A stretch of DNA of 6,694 nt from assembly GCA_021784255.1 (NCBI GenBank), contig JAJXSZ010000177.1:1-6694 (forward strand), given 5' to 3'. Of this stretch, positions 1 to 5,859 are shown piece after piece. This stretch comes from Pseudomonadota bacterium (lineage in GTDB: Bacteria; Pseudomonadota; Alphaproteobacteria; Acetobacterales; Acetobacteraceae). The notes below the pieces were generated by a model that made no database searches, was not told the origin of the DNA, and saw only the letters and a list, made by a program, of their open reading frames with translations. Made by a program: the position numbers and the translations under genes. Numbering within the stretch: position 1 is the first letter of the stretch; the number at the start of each line of letters is the position of its first letter.

Positions 1-457
1 TCTCGCTGTCTCCAGCATGGTGGCCGCGGTGCGCGACGGTACCCCGTTCCCCGACCTCGCGAGCGAGGCGGCGATCCGGGCGGCGGTGCTCGCGGCGCCG
101 CGCACCGGCTATTCGACCGGCCCGAGCGGCGAGCACCTGCTGCGCCTGATCGAGCGATGGGGGATGCGCGAGCAACTCGGCGAGCGCCTGGTGCAGGCGC
201 CGCCCGGCGTTCCGGTCGGCCGCCTGCTCATCGAGGGGAAGGTCGATCTCGCCGTGCAGCAGCGCAGTGAGCTGATGAACCTGCCGGGGGTCGCGATCGT
301 GGGACCGCTGCCGCCGCCGATCGGGGCGGACACCGTGTTCGTCGCCGGTATTGCGCGCGCCGCCACGCGGGCGCAGGCGGCGCGACGCGTGATCGCCTTC
401 ATGACCTCACCCGCCGCGGCGGACGCCAAACGGCGCAACGGGCTGCAACCGGCCTGA
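1..457 (+). CDS. ModA-like extracellular solute-binding protein, C-terminal part (5' truncated by window edge)
   Basis: The frame is open from the left edge (first full codon at base 2) to a TGA at 455-457, leaving 151 residues of the C-terminal half. It resembles the molybdate-type ABC substrate-binding family (SBP_bac_11 / ModA-like), periplasmic proteins that capture a small oxyanion or related ligand for an importer. Supporting features are a PDLASEAAIRAAVL segment (bases 50-91), the GYSTGPSG ligand-loop-like motif (107-130), a segment reading GKVDLAVQQRSEL followed by VGPLP, and a final helix AARRVIAFMTSPAAADAKRRNGLQPA-like ending typical of these proteins. An ATG at 17 exists, but starting there would leave only half a binding-protein fold, so the gene must begin upstream. 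The signal peptide and any modB/modC partners lie outside the window. The ligand cannot be read from this fragment; many alphaproteobacterial members of this subfamily stand alone and are only nominally called molybdate-binding. Confidence 0.75.
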   Translation, partial: LAVSSMVAAVRDGTPFPDLASEAAIRAAVLAAPRTGYSTGPSGEHLLRLIERWGMREQLGERLVQAPPGVPVGRLLIEGKVDLAVQQRSELMNLPGVAIVGPLPPPIGADTVFVAGIARAATRAQAARRVIAFMTSPAAADAKRRNGLQPA

Positions 458-480
458 CACGAGGGCGATGCCTGGGACTC

Positions 481-536
481 GGTGAGACGGGGTCGGTGCG
501 GTGGGGTCGGTGAGGCGGGGTCGATGAGGCGGGGCG
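481..536 (+). repeat. Four-copy 14-bp tandem repeat, G-rich minisatellite
   Basis: Four consecutive 14-mers can be aligned without gaps: GGTGAGACGGGGTC (481-494), GGTGCGGTGGGGTC (495-508), GGTGAGGCGGGGTC (509-522) and GATGAGGCGGGGCG (523-536). Copies differ at one to five positions; a very degenerate further copy may precede them at 467-480 (about 7 of 14 matches). Each unit carries a GGGG run, at 489-492, 503-506, 517-520 and 531-534, separated by 10-base spacers, with another GGG at 536-538. The unit length is not a multiple of three and lies between genes, so it is not a protein repeat. The function is unknown; it could be a slippage-prone VNTR or a G-quadruplex-forming element. Confidence 0.85.
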
Positions 537-700
537 GGCCGTGCCGCCGGTTGCGAGATCGACTGGGCGAACGGAGGAACCCGGGGCCCACTCCGGTGAA
601 GCCGGTGCGATGCCGGTGATCGCGGGCCCGACGGCGGCCCCGTTCGAGTCGCCCGGCCGCGCGGAATTCCGGCCGGCGCGGCGCCTGGTCCGCCCGGCAC

Positions 701-730
701 TTGCCCATCGGGCAGGCGCGGCCCGACAAT
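701..730 (+). promoter_or_regulatory. Weak candidate sigma-70-type promoter for ppx
   Basis: TTGCCC at 701-706 (four of six against TTGACA) and GACAAT at 725-730 (four of six against TATAAT) are separated by 18 bases. A start point 6-8 bases downstream would fall at or next to the ppx ATG at 736, implying a leaderless mRNA, which fits the absence of a Shine-Dalgarno sequence there. The match is by eye, in a base-biased sequence, so it may be chance. Confidence 0.25.
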
Positions 731-735
731 GGCCT

Positions 736-1728
736 ATGAACGCTCCCGCCGGCCGGGGGAGGGCGCGCGAGGGGGAAGCCTTCGCGGCGCTGGATCTCGG
801 CACCAACAATTGCCGCCTGCTGGTCGGCGCTGCCTCCCGCGGCGGCTTTCGCATCGTTGAGTCGTTCTCGCGCACGGTCCGCCTCGGCGAGGGCCTGGCG
901 GCGCATGGAAGGCTGGCGGAGCCGGCGATGGACCGCGCGCTCGAGGCGCTGCGCACCTGTGCCGAGCGCCTTGCCCGCCGCCAACCGCGCGCGGTCCGCG
1001 CGATCGCCACCGAGGCCTGCCGCCAGGCGGAGAATGGCCCCGCCTTCATCGCCCGCGTGCGCGCCGAGACCGGGCTCGCCTTTCGCATCATCTCGCCGCG
1101 CGAGGAAGCGGAGCTCGCTGTCGAGAGCTGCGTGCCGCTGCTGCAGGGCGGAGCCCGCCGCGTGCTGCTGTTCGACATCGGCGGCGGCTCGACGGAGCTT
1201 GCCTGGGTCCGCCTCGGTGGCGAACGGCCGGCCTTCCTCGGAACGCTGTCGCTGCCCTGGGGGGTGGTCTCGCTGGCCGAACATTTCGGCGCCGCCGCCA
1301 ATACCGAGGCGGGGTTCGTCGCCATGCAGGAGACCGTCGCCGACCGGCTGCGCGGCTTCGAGGAGGTGCATCGCATCGGCCAGGAGATCCGCCAGGGGGG
1401 CGTGCGCCTGCTCGGCACCTCCGGGACGGTGACGACGCTCGCGGCGCTGGCCCTCGGCCTCTCGCGCTATTCCCGCCATGCGGTCGATGGCGCGGTGCTG
1501 AGCGCGGGGCAGGTGGAGCGGGCCCTGGCCGAGATCCGCGCGCTCGGTCCCGCGGGGCTCGCGCAGCACCCGTGCATCGGGGCGGATCGCGCCGAGTTCG
1601 TGCTGCCAGGCTGCGCCGCCTTCGCGGCCATCCGCGGCGTCTGGCCCGCCCCGGAACTCATCGTCGCCGATCGCGGCCTGCGCGAGGGGCTGCTGATGCG
1701 CATGATCCGCGAGGCCAGGCAACGCTGA
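736..1728 (+). CDS. ppx: Ppx/GppA family phosphatase (exopolyphosphatase / pppGpp phosphohydrolase)
   Basis: This 330-residue cytoplasmic protein belongs to the ASKHA (actin-like ATPase) fold family of exopolyphosphatases, which release phosphate from polyphosphate ends and in some cases convert pppGpp to ppGpp. Visible motifs are the phosphate-1 loop ALDLGTNNCRLLVG (18-31), the region with the conserved acidic pair ISPREEAEL (119-127, probable catalytic Glu), the phosphate-2 loop LLFDIGGGSTEL (144-155), GTSGTVTTLAAL (227-238) and IGADRAEF (281-288). It is the short form, lacking the extra C-terminal domains of the E. coli enzyme, as is common in alphaproteobacteria. The ATG at 736 puts the first motif near residue 18. 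Upstream in-frame GTG (541) and ATG (610) would add up to 65 low-complexity residues and are not preferred, although no clear ribosome binding site supports 736. Sequence alone does not decide between polyphosphate and pppGpp as main substrate. It lies one base ahead of rlmE, so the two are probably co-transcribed. Confidence 0.88.
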   Translation: MNAPAGRGRAREGEAFAALDLGTNNCRLLVGAASRGGFRIVESFSRTVRLGEGLAAHGRLAEPAMDRALEALRTCAERLARRQPRAVRAIATEACRQAENGPAFIARVRAETGLAFRIISPREEAELAVESCVPLLQGGARRVLLFDIGGGSTELAWVRLGGERPAFLGTLSLPWGVVSLAEHFGAAANTEAGFVAMQETVADRLRGFEEVHRIGQEIRQGGVRLLGTSGTVTTLAALALGLSRYSRHAVDGAVLSAGQVERALAEIRALGPAGLAQHPCIGADRAEFVLPGCAAFAAIRGVWPAPELIVADRGLREGLLMRMIREARQR

Positions 1729-1729
1729 C

Positions 1730-2416
1730 ATGACGAAGCCGCCCCGATCGCCCTCGTCGAAGCCGCCGGCCGGCCGCGGCCTTGCCGTCAGCGTGCACAG
1801 CGCCGGCAAACGCAGCGTCTCCAGCGCCCGCTGGCTGGCGCGCCAGCTCAACGACCCCTATGTCGCCGCGGCGAAACAGGCGGGCTGGCGTTCCCGCGCG
1901 GCGTTCAAGCTGCTCGAACTCGATGCGCGTTTCCACCTGCTGCGCCGCGGCCAGCGCGTGCTCGACCTCGGCGCGGCGCCTGGTGGCTGGTCGCAAGTCG
2001 CGCTGCGCGCCGGCGCGCACGTGGTGGCGCTCGACCTGCTGCCGATCGAGCCGCTCGCCGGCGCCGTGTTCGTCCAGGGCGACATGGAGGACCCGGCGAT
2101 GCCGGCGCGCCTCGCAGCGCTGCTCGGGGGCGGCGCCGACCTCGTGCTCTCCGACATGGCCCCCAACACCACCGGCCACAGCGCCACCGATCATGTGCGC
2201 ATCGTCGCCCTGGCGGAGAACGCCGCCGCCTTCGCGACCGAGGTGCTGGCGCCGGGTGGCGGCTTTGTCTGCAAGGTGTTCCAGGGCGGCGCCGAGGCGG
2301 CGCTGCTCGCCATGCTGAAGCGTCGCTTCACCAGCGTCCGCCACGCCAAGCCGCCGGCGAGCCGCAAGGAGAGCGCCGAGCTCTATGTCGTCGCCCAGGG
2401 TTGCCGCCCCGGTTAG
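1730..2416 (+). CDS. rlmE: RlmE (FtsJ/RrmJ), 23S rRNA uridine-2'-O-methyltransferase
   Basis: RlmE methylates the 2'-hydroxyl of U2552 (E. coli numbering) in the A-loop of 23S rRNA during late 50S assembly, using S-adenosylmethionine. The 228-residue protein shows the SAM-binding motif VLDLGAAPGGWSQ (77-89), an acidic residue after strand 2 (D102), VQGDMED (115-121), and all four residues of the RrmJ catalytic tetrad by position: K60 in SRAAFKL, D142 in LSDMAPNTTG, K182 in FVCKVFQGG and E217 in SAELYVVAQG. It is about 20 residues longer than the E. coli enzyme owing to a basic, proline-rich N-terminal extension followed by the SSARWLARQLNDPYV segment usual in alphaproteobacteria. The ATG at 1730 starts one base after the ppx stop with only a weak AGG upstream (1717-1719), suggesting translational coupling to ppx. 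The gene ends at TAG (2414-2416), 112 bases before guaB. Confidence 0.96.
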   Translation: MTKPPRSPSSKPPAGRGLAVSVHSAGKRSVSSARWLARQLNDPYVAAAKQAGWRSRAAFKLLELDARFHLLRRGQRVLDLGAAPGGWSQVALRAGAHVVALDLLPIEPLAGAVFVQGDMEDPAMPARLAALLGGGADLVLSDMAPNTTGHSATDHVRIVALAENAAAFATEVLAPGGGFVCKVFQGGAEAALLAMLKRRFTSVRHAKPPASRKESAELYVVAQGCRPG

Positions 2417-2528
2417 CGGTCTCGCCCGACCCGCGCCGCGCCGGCAGGGCTGTGTCACGGCGGCGCCGCTTGCATCGGCGGGGCCATCGCCCTAAGGGGG
2501 GCCGCCAAGGCTGCGGAAAGGTCGCGCC
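2417..2528 (+). promoter_or_regulatory. guaB upstream region with weak promoter candidate
   Basis: This 112-bp gap separates rlmE from guaB and is the most likely place for a promoter of the gua cluster. CTTGCA at 2469-2474 resembles the alphaproteobacterial CTTGAC -35 element; 17 bases later CTAAGG (2492-2497) matches a -10 only poorly. A perfect 10-bp palindrome GCGGCGCCGC lies at 2460-2469, just before it, and a minor CCC-TAA-GGG fold at 2490-2498. No T-run terminator and no recognisable riboswitch is present. Read-through from ppx-rlmE is also possible. Confidence 0.3.
2515..2521 (+). promoter_or_regulatory. Ribosome binding site of guaB
   Basis: GGAAAGG lies 7 bases before the ATG at 2529 and is the clearest Shine-Dalgarno-like sequence in the window. 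It supports 2529 over the in-frame GTG at 2583, which has no such signal and would give a protein nearer the E. coli length. Confidence 0.6.
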
Positions 2529-4046
2529 ATGGCGCCTCAAGACAATTCGGTTCCCGAGCGCGGTTCGCGTGCTCCTTCGCGGGTGCAGGTCGAGGAGGCC
2601 TTTGCCTTCGACGACGTGCTGATGGTCCCTGGCTATTCCCAGGTGCTGCCGGCCGACACCGACACCGCGACCAGGCTCACCCGGCGCATCTCGCTCACCA
2701 TCCCGCTGCTGTCCTCGGCGATGGACACGGTCACGGAATCGGCGATGGCGATCGCGCTCGCGCAGCACGGCGGCATCGGCGTGATCCACAAGAACCTGGA
2801 GCCCGAGGAGCAGGCCGACCAGGTGCGTCGGGTGAAGAAGTTCGAATCCGGGATGGTCGTCAACCCGCTCACCATCCACCCCGACCAGTCGCTCGCCGAG
2901 GCCCAGGCGCTGATGGCCGGGCACCGCATCAGCGGCGTGCCGGTGGTCGAGCGCGGCTCGGGGCGCCTGGTCGGCATCCTCACCCATCGCGACGTGCGCT
3001 TCGCCACCGACCCCGCGCTCAAGGTCTACGAGCTGATGACGCGCGAGAACCTGATCACCGTGCCCGCCGACGTGGACCGCGAGGAGGCGCGCCGGCTGCT
3101 GCATCGCCACCGCATCGAGAAGCTGCTGGTGGTGGACGAGAATTACCGCTGCACCGGCCTCATCACGGTCAAGGACATGGACAAGGCGGAGATGCATCCG
3201 CTCGCCAACAAGGACGAGCTGGGCCGGCTGCGCGTCGCCGCCGCGACCGGCGTCGGCGAGGACGGCTATCGCCGCACCCAGGCGCTGATCGCCGCCGAGG
3301 TCGATGTGATCGTGGTCGATACCGCGCACGGCCATTCCGCGGGCGTGCTGCGCGCCGTCGAGCGCATCAAGCAGCTCTCCAACAACGTGCAGGTGGTCGC
3401 CGGCAATGTCGCGACGCCGGAAGGCGCCGAGGCGCTGATCGCTGCCGGCGCGGACGCGGTCAAGATCGGCATCGGTCCCGGCAGCATCTGCACCACGCGC
3501 ATTGTCGCCGGGGTCGGCGTGCCGCAGTTCACCGCCGTCGCCGAGACCGCCGCCGCCTGCCACGACCACGACATTCCGGCGATCGCCGATGGCGGCATCC
3601 GCAACTCCGGCGACATCGTCAAGGCGATCGGCGCCGGCGCCGACTGCGTCATGGTCGGCAGCCTGCTCGCCGGCACCGACGAGGCGCCGGGCGAGGTGTT
3701 CCTGTTCCAGGGCCGGTCCTACAAATCCTATCGTGGCATGGGCAGCCTCGGCGCCATGGCGCGCGGCTCGGCGGATCGCTATTTCCAGCAGGACGTGAAG
3801 GACACGCTGAAGCTGGTGCCGGAGGGGATCGAGGGCCGCGTCGCCTACAAGGGACCGGCCTCGGCGGTGCTCCACCAGCTCGTCGGCGGGCTGCGTGCAG
3901 GCATGGGATATACCGGCGCGCACACGATCGCGGAGCTGCACGAGAAGGCCCGCTTCCGCCGCATCACCGGCGCCGGTCTGCGCGAGAGCCACGTGCACGA
4001 TGTGGCGATCACGCGCGAGGCGCCGAACTACCGCCACGAAGGGTGA
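2529..4046 (+). CDS. guaB: Inosine-5'-monophosphate dehydrogenase (IMPDH)
   Basis: GuaB oxidises IMP to XMP with NAD+, the committed step of guanine nucleotide synthesis, as a cytoplasmic tetramer or octamer. The 505-residue protein is full length: FDDVLMVPGYSQVLP (27-41), LLSSAMDTVTE (60-70), two CBS domains filling roughly 105-220 that in this family bind adenine and guanine nucleotides allosterically, the catalytic loop GIGPGSICTTR with C321 (314-324), DGGIRNSGDIVKAI (354-367), the MVGSLLAGTDE phosphate site (375-385), YRGMGSLGAM (401-410), the flap residues R417-Y418 in SADRYFQ, and EGIEGRV (432-438). The C-terminal SHVHDVAITREAPNY is typical. About 18 N-terminal residues precede the usual family start; the ribosome binding site at 2515-2521 supports the ATG used. 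The stop overlaps the GTG start of the downstream rRNA methyltransferase, and guaA follows three genes on, giving both IMP-to-GMP steps in one cluster. Confidence 0.98.
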   Translation: MAPQDNSVPERGSRAPSRVQVEEAFAFDDVLMVPGYSQVLPADTDTATRLTRRISLTIPLLSSAMDTVTESAMAIALAQHGGIGVIHKNLEPEEQADQVRRVKKFESGMVVNPLTIHPDQSLAEAQALMAGHRISGVPVVERGSGRLVGILTHRDVRFATDPALKVYELMTRENLITVPADVDREEARRLLHRHRIEKLLVVDENYRCTGLITVKDMDKAEMHPLANKDELGRLRVAAATGVGEDGYRRTQALIAAEVDVIVVDTAHGHSAGVLRAVERIKQLSNNVQVVAGNVATPEGAEALIAAGADAVKIGIGPGSICTTRIVAGVGVPQFTAVAETAAACHDHDIPAIADGGIRNSGDIVKAIGAGADCVMVGSLLAGTDEAPGEVFLFQGRSYKSYRGMGSLGAMARGSADRYFQQDVKDTLKLVPEGIEGRVAYKGPASAVLHQLVGGLRAGMGYTGAHTIAELHEKARFRRITGAGLRESHVHDVAITREAPNYRHEG

Positions 4047-4054
4047 CCCCTTCG
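4037..4054 (+). other. Perfect hairpin on the guaB stop / rsmB start overlap
   Basis: CGAAGGG (4037-4043) and CCCTTCG (4048-4054) are exact reverse complements around a TGAC loop (4044-4047). The guaB TGA (4044-4046) is in the loop, and the GTG start of the next gene (4043-4045) straddles the top of the stem. There is no T-run after it, so a simple intrinsic terminator is unlikely; it might tune initiation of the downstream gene. A 7-bp stem can occur by chance in a window of this size, so its position, not its strength, is what stands out. Confidence 0.45.
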
Positions 4055-5311
4055 GCGCGCGTGCAGGGCGCGATCGACCTGCTGGCGGCCGTCGCAACCT
4101 GGGAGAAGCCGGCGGACGCCGTCGCCAATGCCTGGTTCCGCGACCGCCGCTTCATCGGCAGCGGCGACCGGCGCGAGATCTCGGCGCGCGTCTGGAACAT
4201 CATCCGCGACTGGCGCAAGCTCACCTGGCGGCTGCGCAGCGACGACGCGCGGCTGCTCATCGCCGCGGCGATGCTGCTCGAGGGCGCGACGCTCGCGCGC
4301 GTCGAGGCGCTCTACGACGGCGCTGCCCATTCGCCGCGCCCGCTAGAGGATGGCGAGCGCGCGGCGCTGCGCCCGCTCGAGGGGGCGAGCCGACTGCATC
4401 CGCGCATGCCCGACGACGTGCGCCTAGAAGTGCCGGCGTGGATCCTGCCGCGGCTGCGCGACCGTTTTGGTGCCGACACGGAGGCGGAGTTGGCGGCGCT
4501 GCTCGCCGAGGCGCCGCTCGACCTGCGCGTCAACCTGCTGAAGACCGATCGCGAGACGGCGCGCGCGGCGCTCGCGGCCGAGGGGATCGAGGCCCAGCCG
4601 ACGCCACTCTCGCCCTGGGGGCTGCGGGTGGTGGGCCGCAGGCCGGTTGTCACCGGCAAGGCGTTCCGTGACGGATGGATAGAAATCCAGGACGAGGGCA
4701 GCCAGATCGTCGCCCTGCTCGCCGGCGCGCGGCCGGGGATGCGGGTGCTCGACTACTGTGCGGGCGCCGGCGGCAAGACGCTGGCGCTGGCGATGACGAT
4801 GGCCAACAAGGGCCACGTCGTCGCCGCCGACGTCTCGGCGCCAAGGCTCGAAGGCGCCGTGCGCCGGCTGCGCCGCGCCGGCGTGCACAATGTCGAGCGG
4901 CACCTCGTGGAGGCGGGCGACAAATGGGCGAAGCGTCGTGCCGGCAGCTTCGAGCGCGTGCTGGTGGACGCGCCGTGCACCGGCACCGGTACCTGGCGGC
5001 GCAACCCGGACGCGCGGCTGCGCCTCGCCGAAACCGACCTGCTGGAACTCGTCGCCAAGCAGCAGGCGATTCTCGCCGCCGCCGCGAAGCTGCTGCGCCC
5101 GGGCGGGCGGCTGGTTTATGCTGTCTGCTCGGTGCTCGCGCAGGAGGGGGTTGAACAGGTGGAGCGGTTCCTCGCGGCGGAACCCGGTTGGCGGCTGGTG
5201 CCGGCGCGCCAGGCCTGGCCGGACGCGCCAACCTCGCCCTATCTCGCAACCTCGCCCCGCCAGCACGGCATGGACGGATTCTTCGCCGCGGTGGTGGAAC
5301 GCCCGGCATGA
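4043..5311 (+). CDS. rsmB: RsmB/NOP-family rRNA (cytosine-C5) methyltransferase
   Basis: This 422-residue enzyme is predicted to make 5-methylcytosine in rRNA with S-adenosylmethionine; the E. coli relative RsmB modifies C967 of 16S rRNA, but the target position here is inferred. The N-terminal part (about 5-130) is helical and comparable to the NusB-like RNA-binding domain of RsmB; LRVNLLKTDRE (161-171) and WIEIQDEGSQIVALL (212-226) lead into the SAM domain. This has motif I VLDYCAGAGGKTLALA (235-250), D263 at the ribose site, motif IV VDAPCTGTGTWRRNPD (308-323) with C312, and motif VI YAVCSV (359-364) with C362, the usual catalytic cysteine. Motif VI reads VCS where TCS is usual. The GTG start overlaps the guaB stop by 4 bases (GTGA), implying coupled translation; a second in-frame GTG lies at 4061. 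Two rare CTA leucine codons occur (4343, 4424). The end overlaps the next gene by 4 bases. It could be another NOP-family member than RsmB itself. Confidence 0.88.
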   Translation: MTPSARVQGAIDLLAAVATWEKPADAVANAWFRDRRFIGSGDRREISARVWNIIRDWRKLTWRLRSDDARLLIAAAMLLEGATLARVEALYDGAAHSPRPLEDGERAALRPLEGASRLHPRMPDDVRLEVPAWILPRLRDRFGADTEAELAALLAEAPLDLRVNLLKTDRETARAALAAEGIEAQPTPLSPWGLRVVGRRPVVTGKAFRDGWIEIQDEGSQIVALLAGARPGMRVLDYCAGAGGKTLALAMTMANKGHVVAADVSAPRLEGAVRRLRRAGVHNVERHLVEAGDKWAKRRAGSFERVLVDAPCTGTGTWRRNPDARLRLAETDLLELVAKQQAILAAAAKLLRPGGRLVYAVCSVLAQEGVEQVERFLAAEPGWRLVPARQAWPDAPTSPYLATSPRQHGMDGFFAAVVERPA

Positions 5312-5829
5312 CCGTCCGCCGCGCCGCGCCGGCGGATGCCGCCGCGATCGGCGCGGTTCATGTCGCGGCCTGGCGTAGCGCCTATCCCGGGATTCTGCCG
5401 CCGGACTACCTCGCGCAGCTCTCCGCGTTCCGCGAGGCGCGGCACTACGAGCTGGCGATCCGCATGGGCGCCATCGTGCATGTGGCGCTCGCCGGGGAGC
5501 GGGTGGTGGGTTTCGCCACCGCGGGCGCGGCGCGCGGCACGCGCCTCGCCGACGGCGAGATCGAGACGCTCTACGTGCTCGACGACTGGCGCGACCGCGG
5601 CTTCGGGCGCGCGCTGATGGCGGCCTCGGGGGCCGCGCTGGCTGCCGCCGGCTGCCGCGATGCCTTCCTCTGGGTGTTGCGCGACAACCCCAGCCGCTGG
5701 TTCTACGCCCATCTCGGCGGGCGCCAGGCGGCGGCGGGCGTGGTGCGTGTGGCGGGCGTCGAGGTGGCGCAGACGGCCTTCGTCTGGTCGCCGATCTCGC
5801 TGCTGGTGGCCCCCGCCGCGGGTGCTTGA
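5308..5829 (+). CDS. GNAT family N-acetyltransferase, substrate unknown
   Basis: This 173-residue protein has the single-domain GNAT fold that moves an acetyl group from acetyl-CoA to an amine. The N-terminal segment AAWRSAYPGILPPDYL (20-35) is characteristic of a common bacterial GNAT subgroup; motif A, with the pyrophosphate-binding RxxGxG pattern (R95, G98, G100), lies in LYVLDDWRDRGFGRALM (88-104); motif B is DNPSRWFYAHLGGR (126-139), with Y133 a likely general acid. No signal peptide or membrane segment is visible. The ATG at 5308 overlaps the stop of the upstream methyltransferase gene as ATGA, and a TGGA lies 9 bases upstream (5295-5298); a longer in-frame start (GTG 5188) would sit inside the methyltransferase gene and add residues unlike any GNAT. 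The tight fit between two housekeeping genes suggests co-expression, but neither neighbours nor motifs identify the substrate (protein N-terminus, amino acid, polyamine or drug are all possible). Confidence 0.85.
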   Translation: MTVRRAAPADAAAIGAVHVAAWRSAYPGILPPDYLAQLSAFREARHYELAIRMGAIVHVALAGERVVGFATAGAARGTRLADGEIETLYVLDDWRDRGFGRALMAASGAALAAAGCRDAFLWVLRDNPSRWFYAHLGGRQAAAGVVRVAGVEVAQTAFVWSPISLLVAPAAGA

Positions 5830-5859
5830 ACGGCACGCCGCCGCGTGCTGGATACCGCC

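Larger units (their letters stand above)
458..735. other. Non-coding spacer between the solute-binding protein gene and ppx
   Basis: This 278-bp stretch holds no convincing gene. It contains the 14-bp tandem repeat at 481-536, three CCGGTG hexamers (593-598, 602-607, 613-618), two GGGCCC palindromes (584-589, 624-629) and a small hairpin at 700-716 (stem CTTGCCC / GGGCAGG with one G-T pair, loop ATC). I see no stem followed by a T-run that would make a classical terminator for the upstream gene. The frame of ppx stays open back to 541, but that extension is proline-, arginine- and alanine-rich and unlike the family. Confidence 0.7.

Noticed and set aside
460..481. Possible terminator after the solute-binding protein gene (CGAG ... 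CTCG with inner GGC/GCC)
   Set aside because: The stems are only 3-4 bp, interrupted by unpaired bases, and no T-run follows.
584..629. GGGCCC palindromes and three CCGGTG hexamers in the ppx upstream region
   Set aside because: Short GC-only motifs are expected by chance at this base composition, and the hexamer spacing (9 and 11 bases) is not regular enough to call an operator.
541..735. N-terminal extension of ppx to GTG 541 or ATG 610
   Set aside because: The added residues are low-complexity and precede a family start that normally lies shortly before the LDLGTNN motif; neither upstream start has a ribosome binding site.
109..1851. A 580-codon open frame on the minus strand opposite the solute-binding gene and ppx
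   Set aside because: It is antisense to recognised genes, its composition is the Arg/Ala/Gly/His-rich pattern typical of frames opposite GC-rich coding sequence, and no family motif is visible.
2328..4097. A 589-codon minus-strand open frame covering all of guaB
   Set aside because: GuaB on the other strand has every catalytic motif; the antisense product is His/Asp/Gly/Ala-rich shadow sequence produced by GC-biased third positions.
5188..5307. Longer start for the acetyltransferase (GTG 5188)
   Set aside because: It would lie wholly inside the rsmB coding sequence; the ATG at 5308 makes the standard ATGA overlap and begins right at the GNAT fold.
4424..5836. Long minus-strand open frame opposite rsmB and the acetyltransferase gene
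   Set aside because: Low-complexity Arg/Pro/Ala-rich translation, antisense to genes with clear motifs, no recognisable domain.
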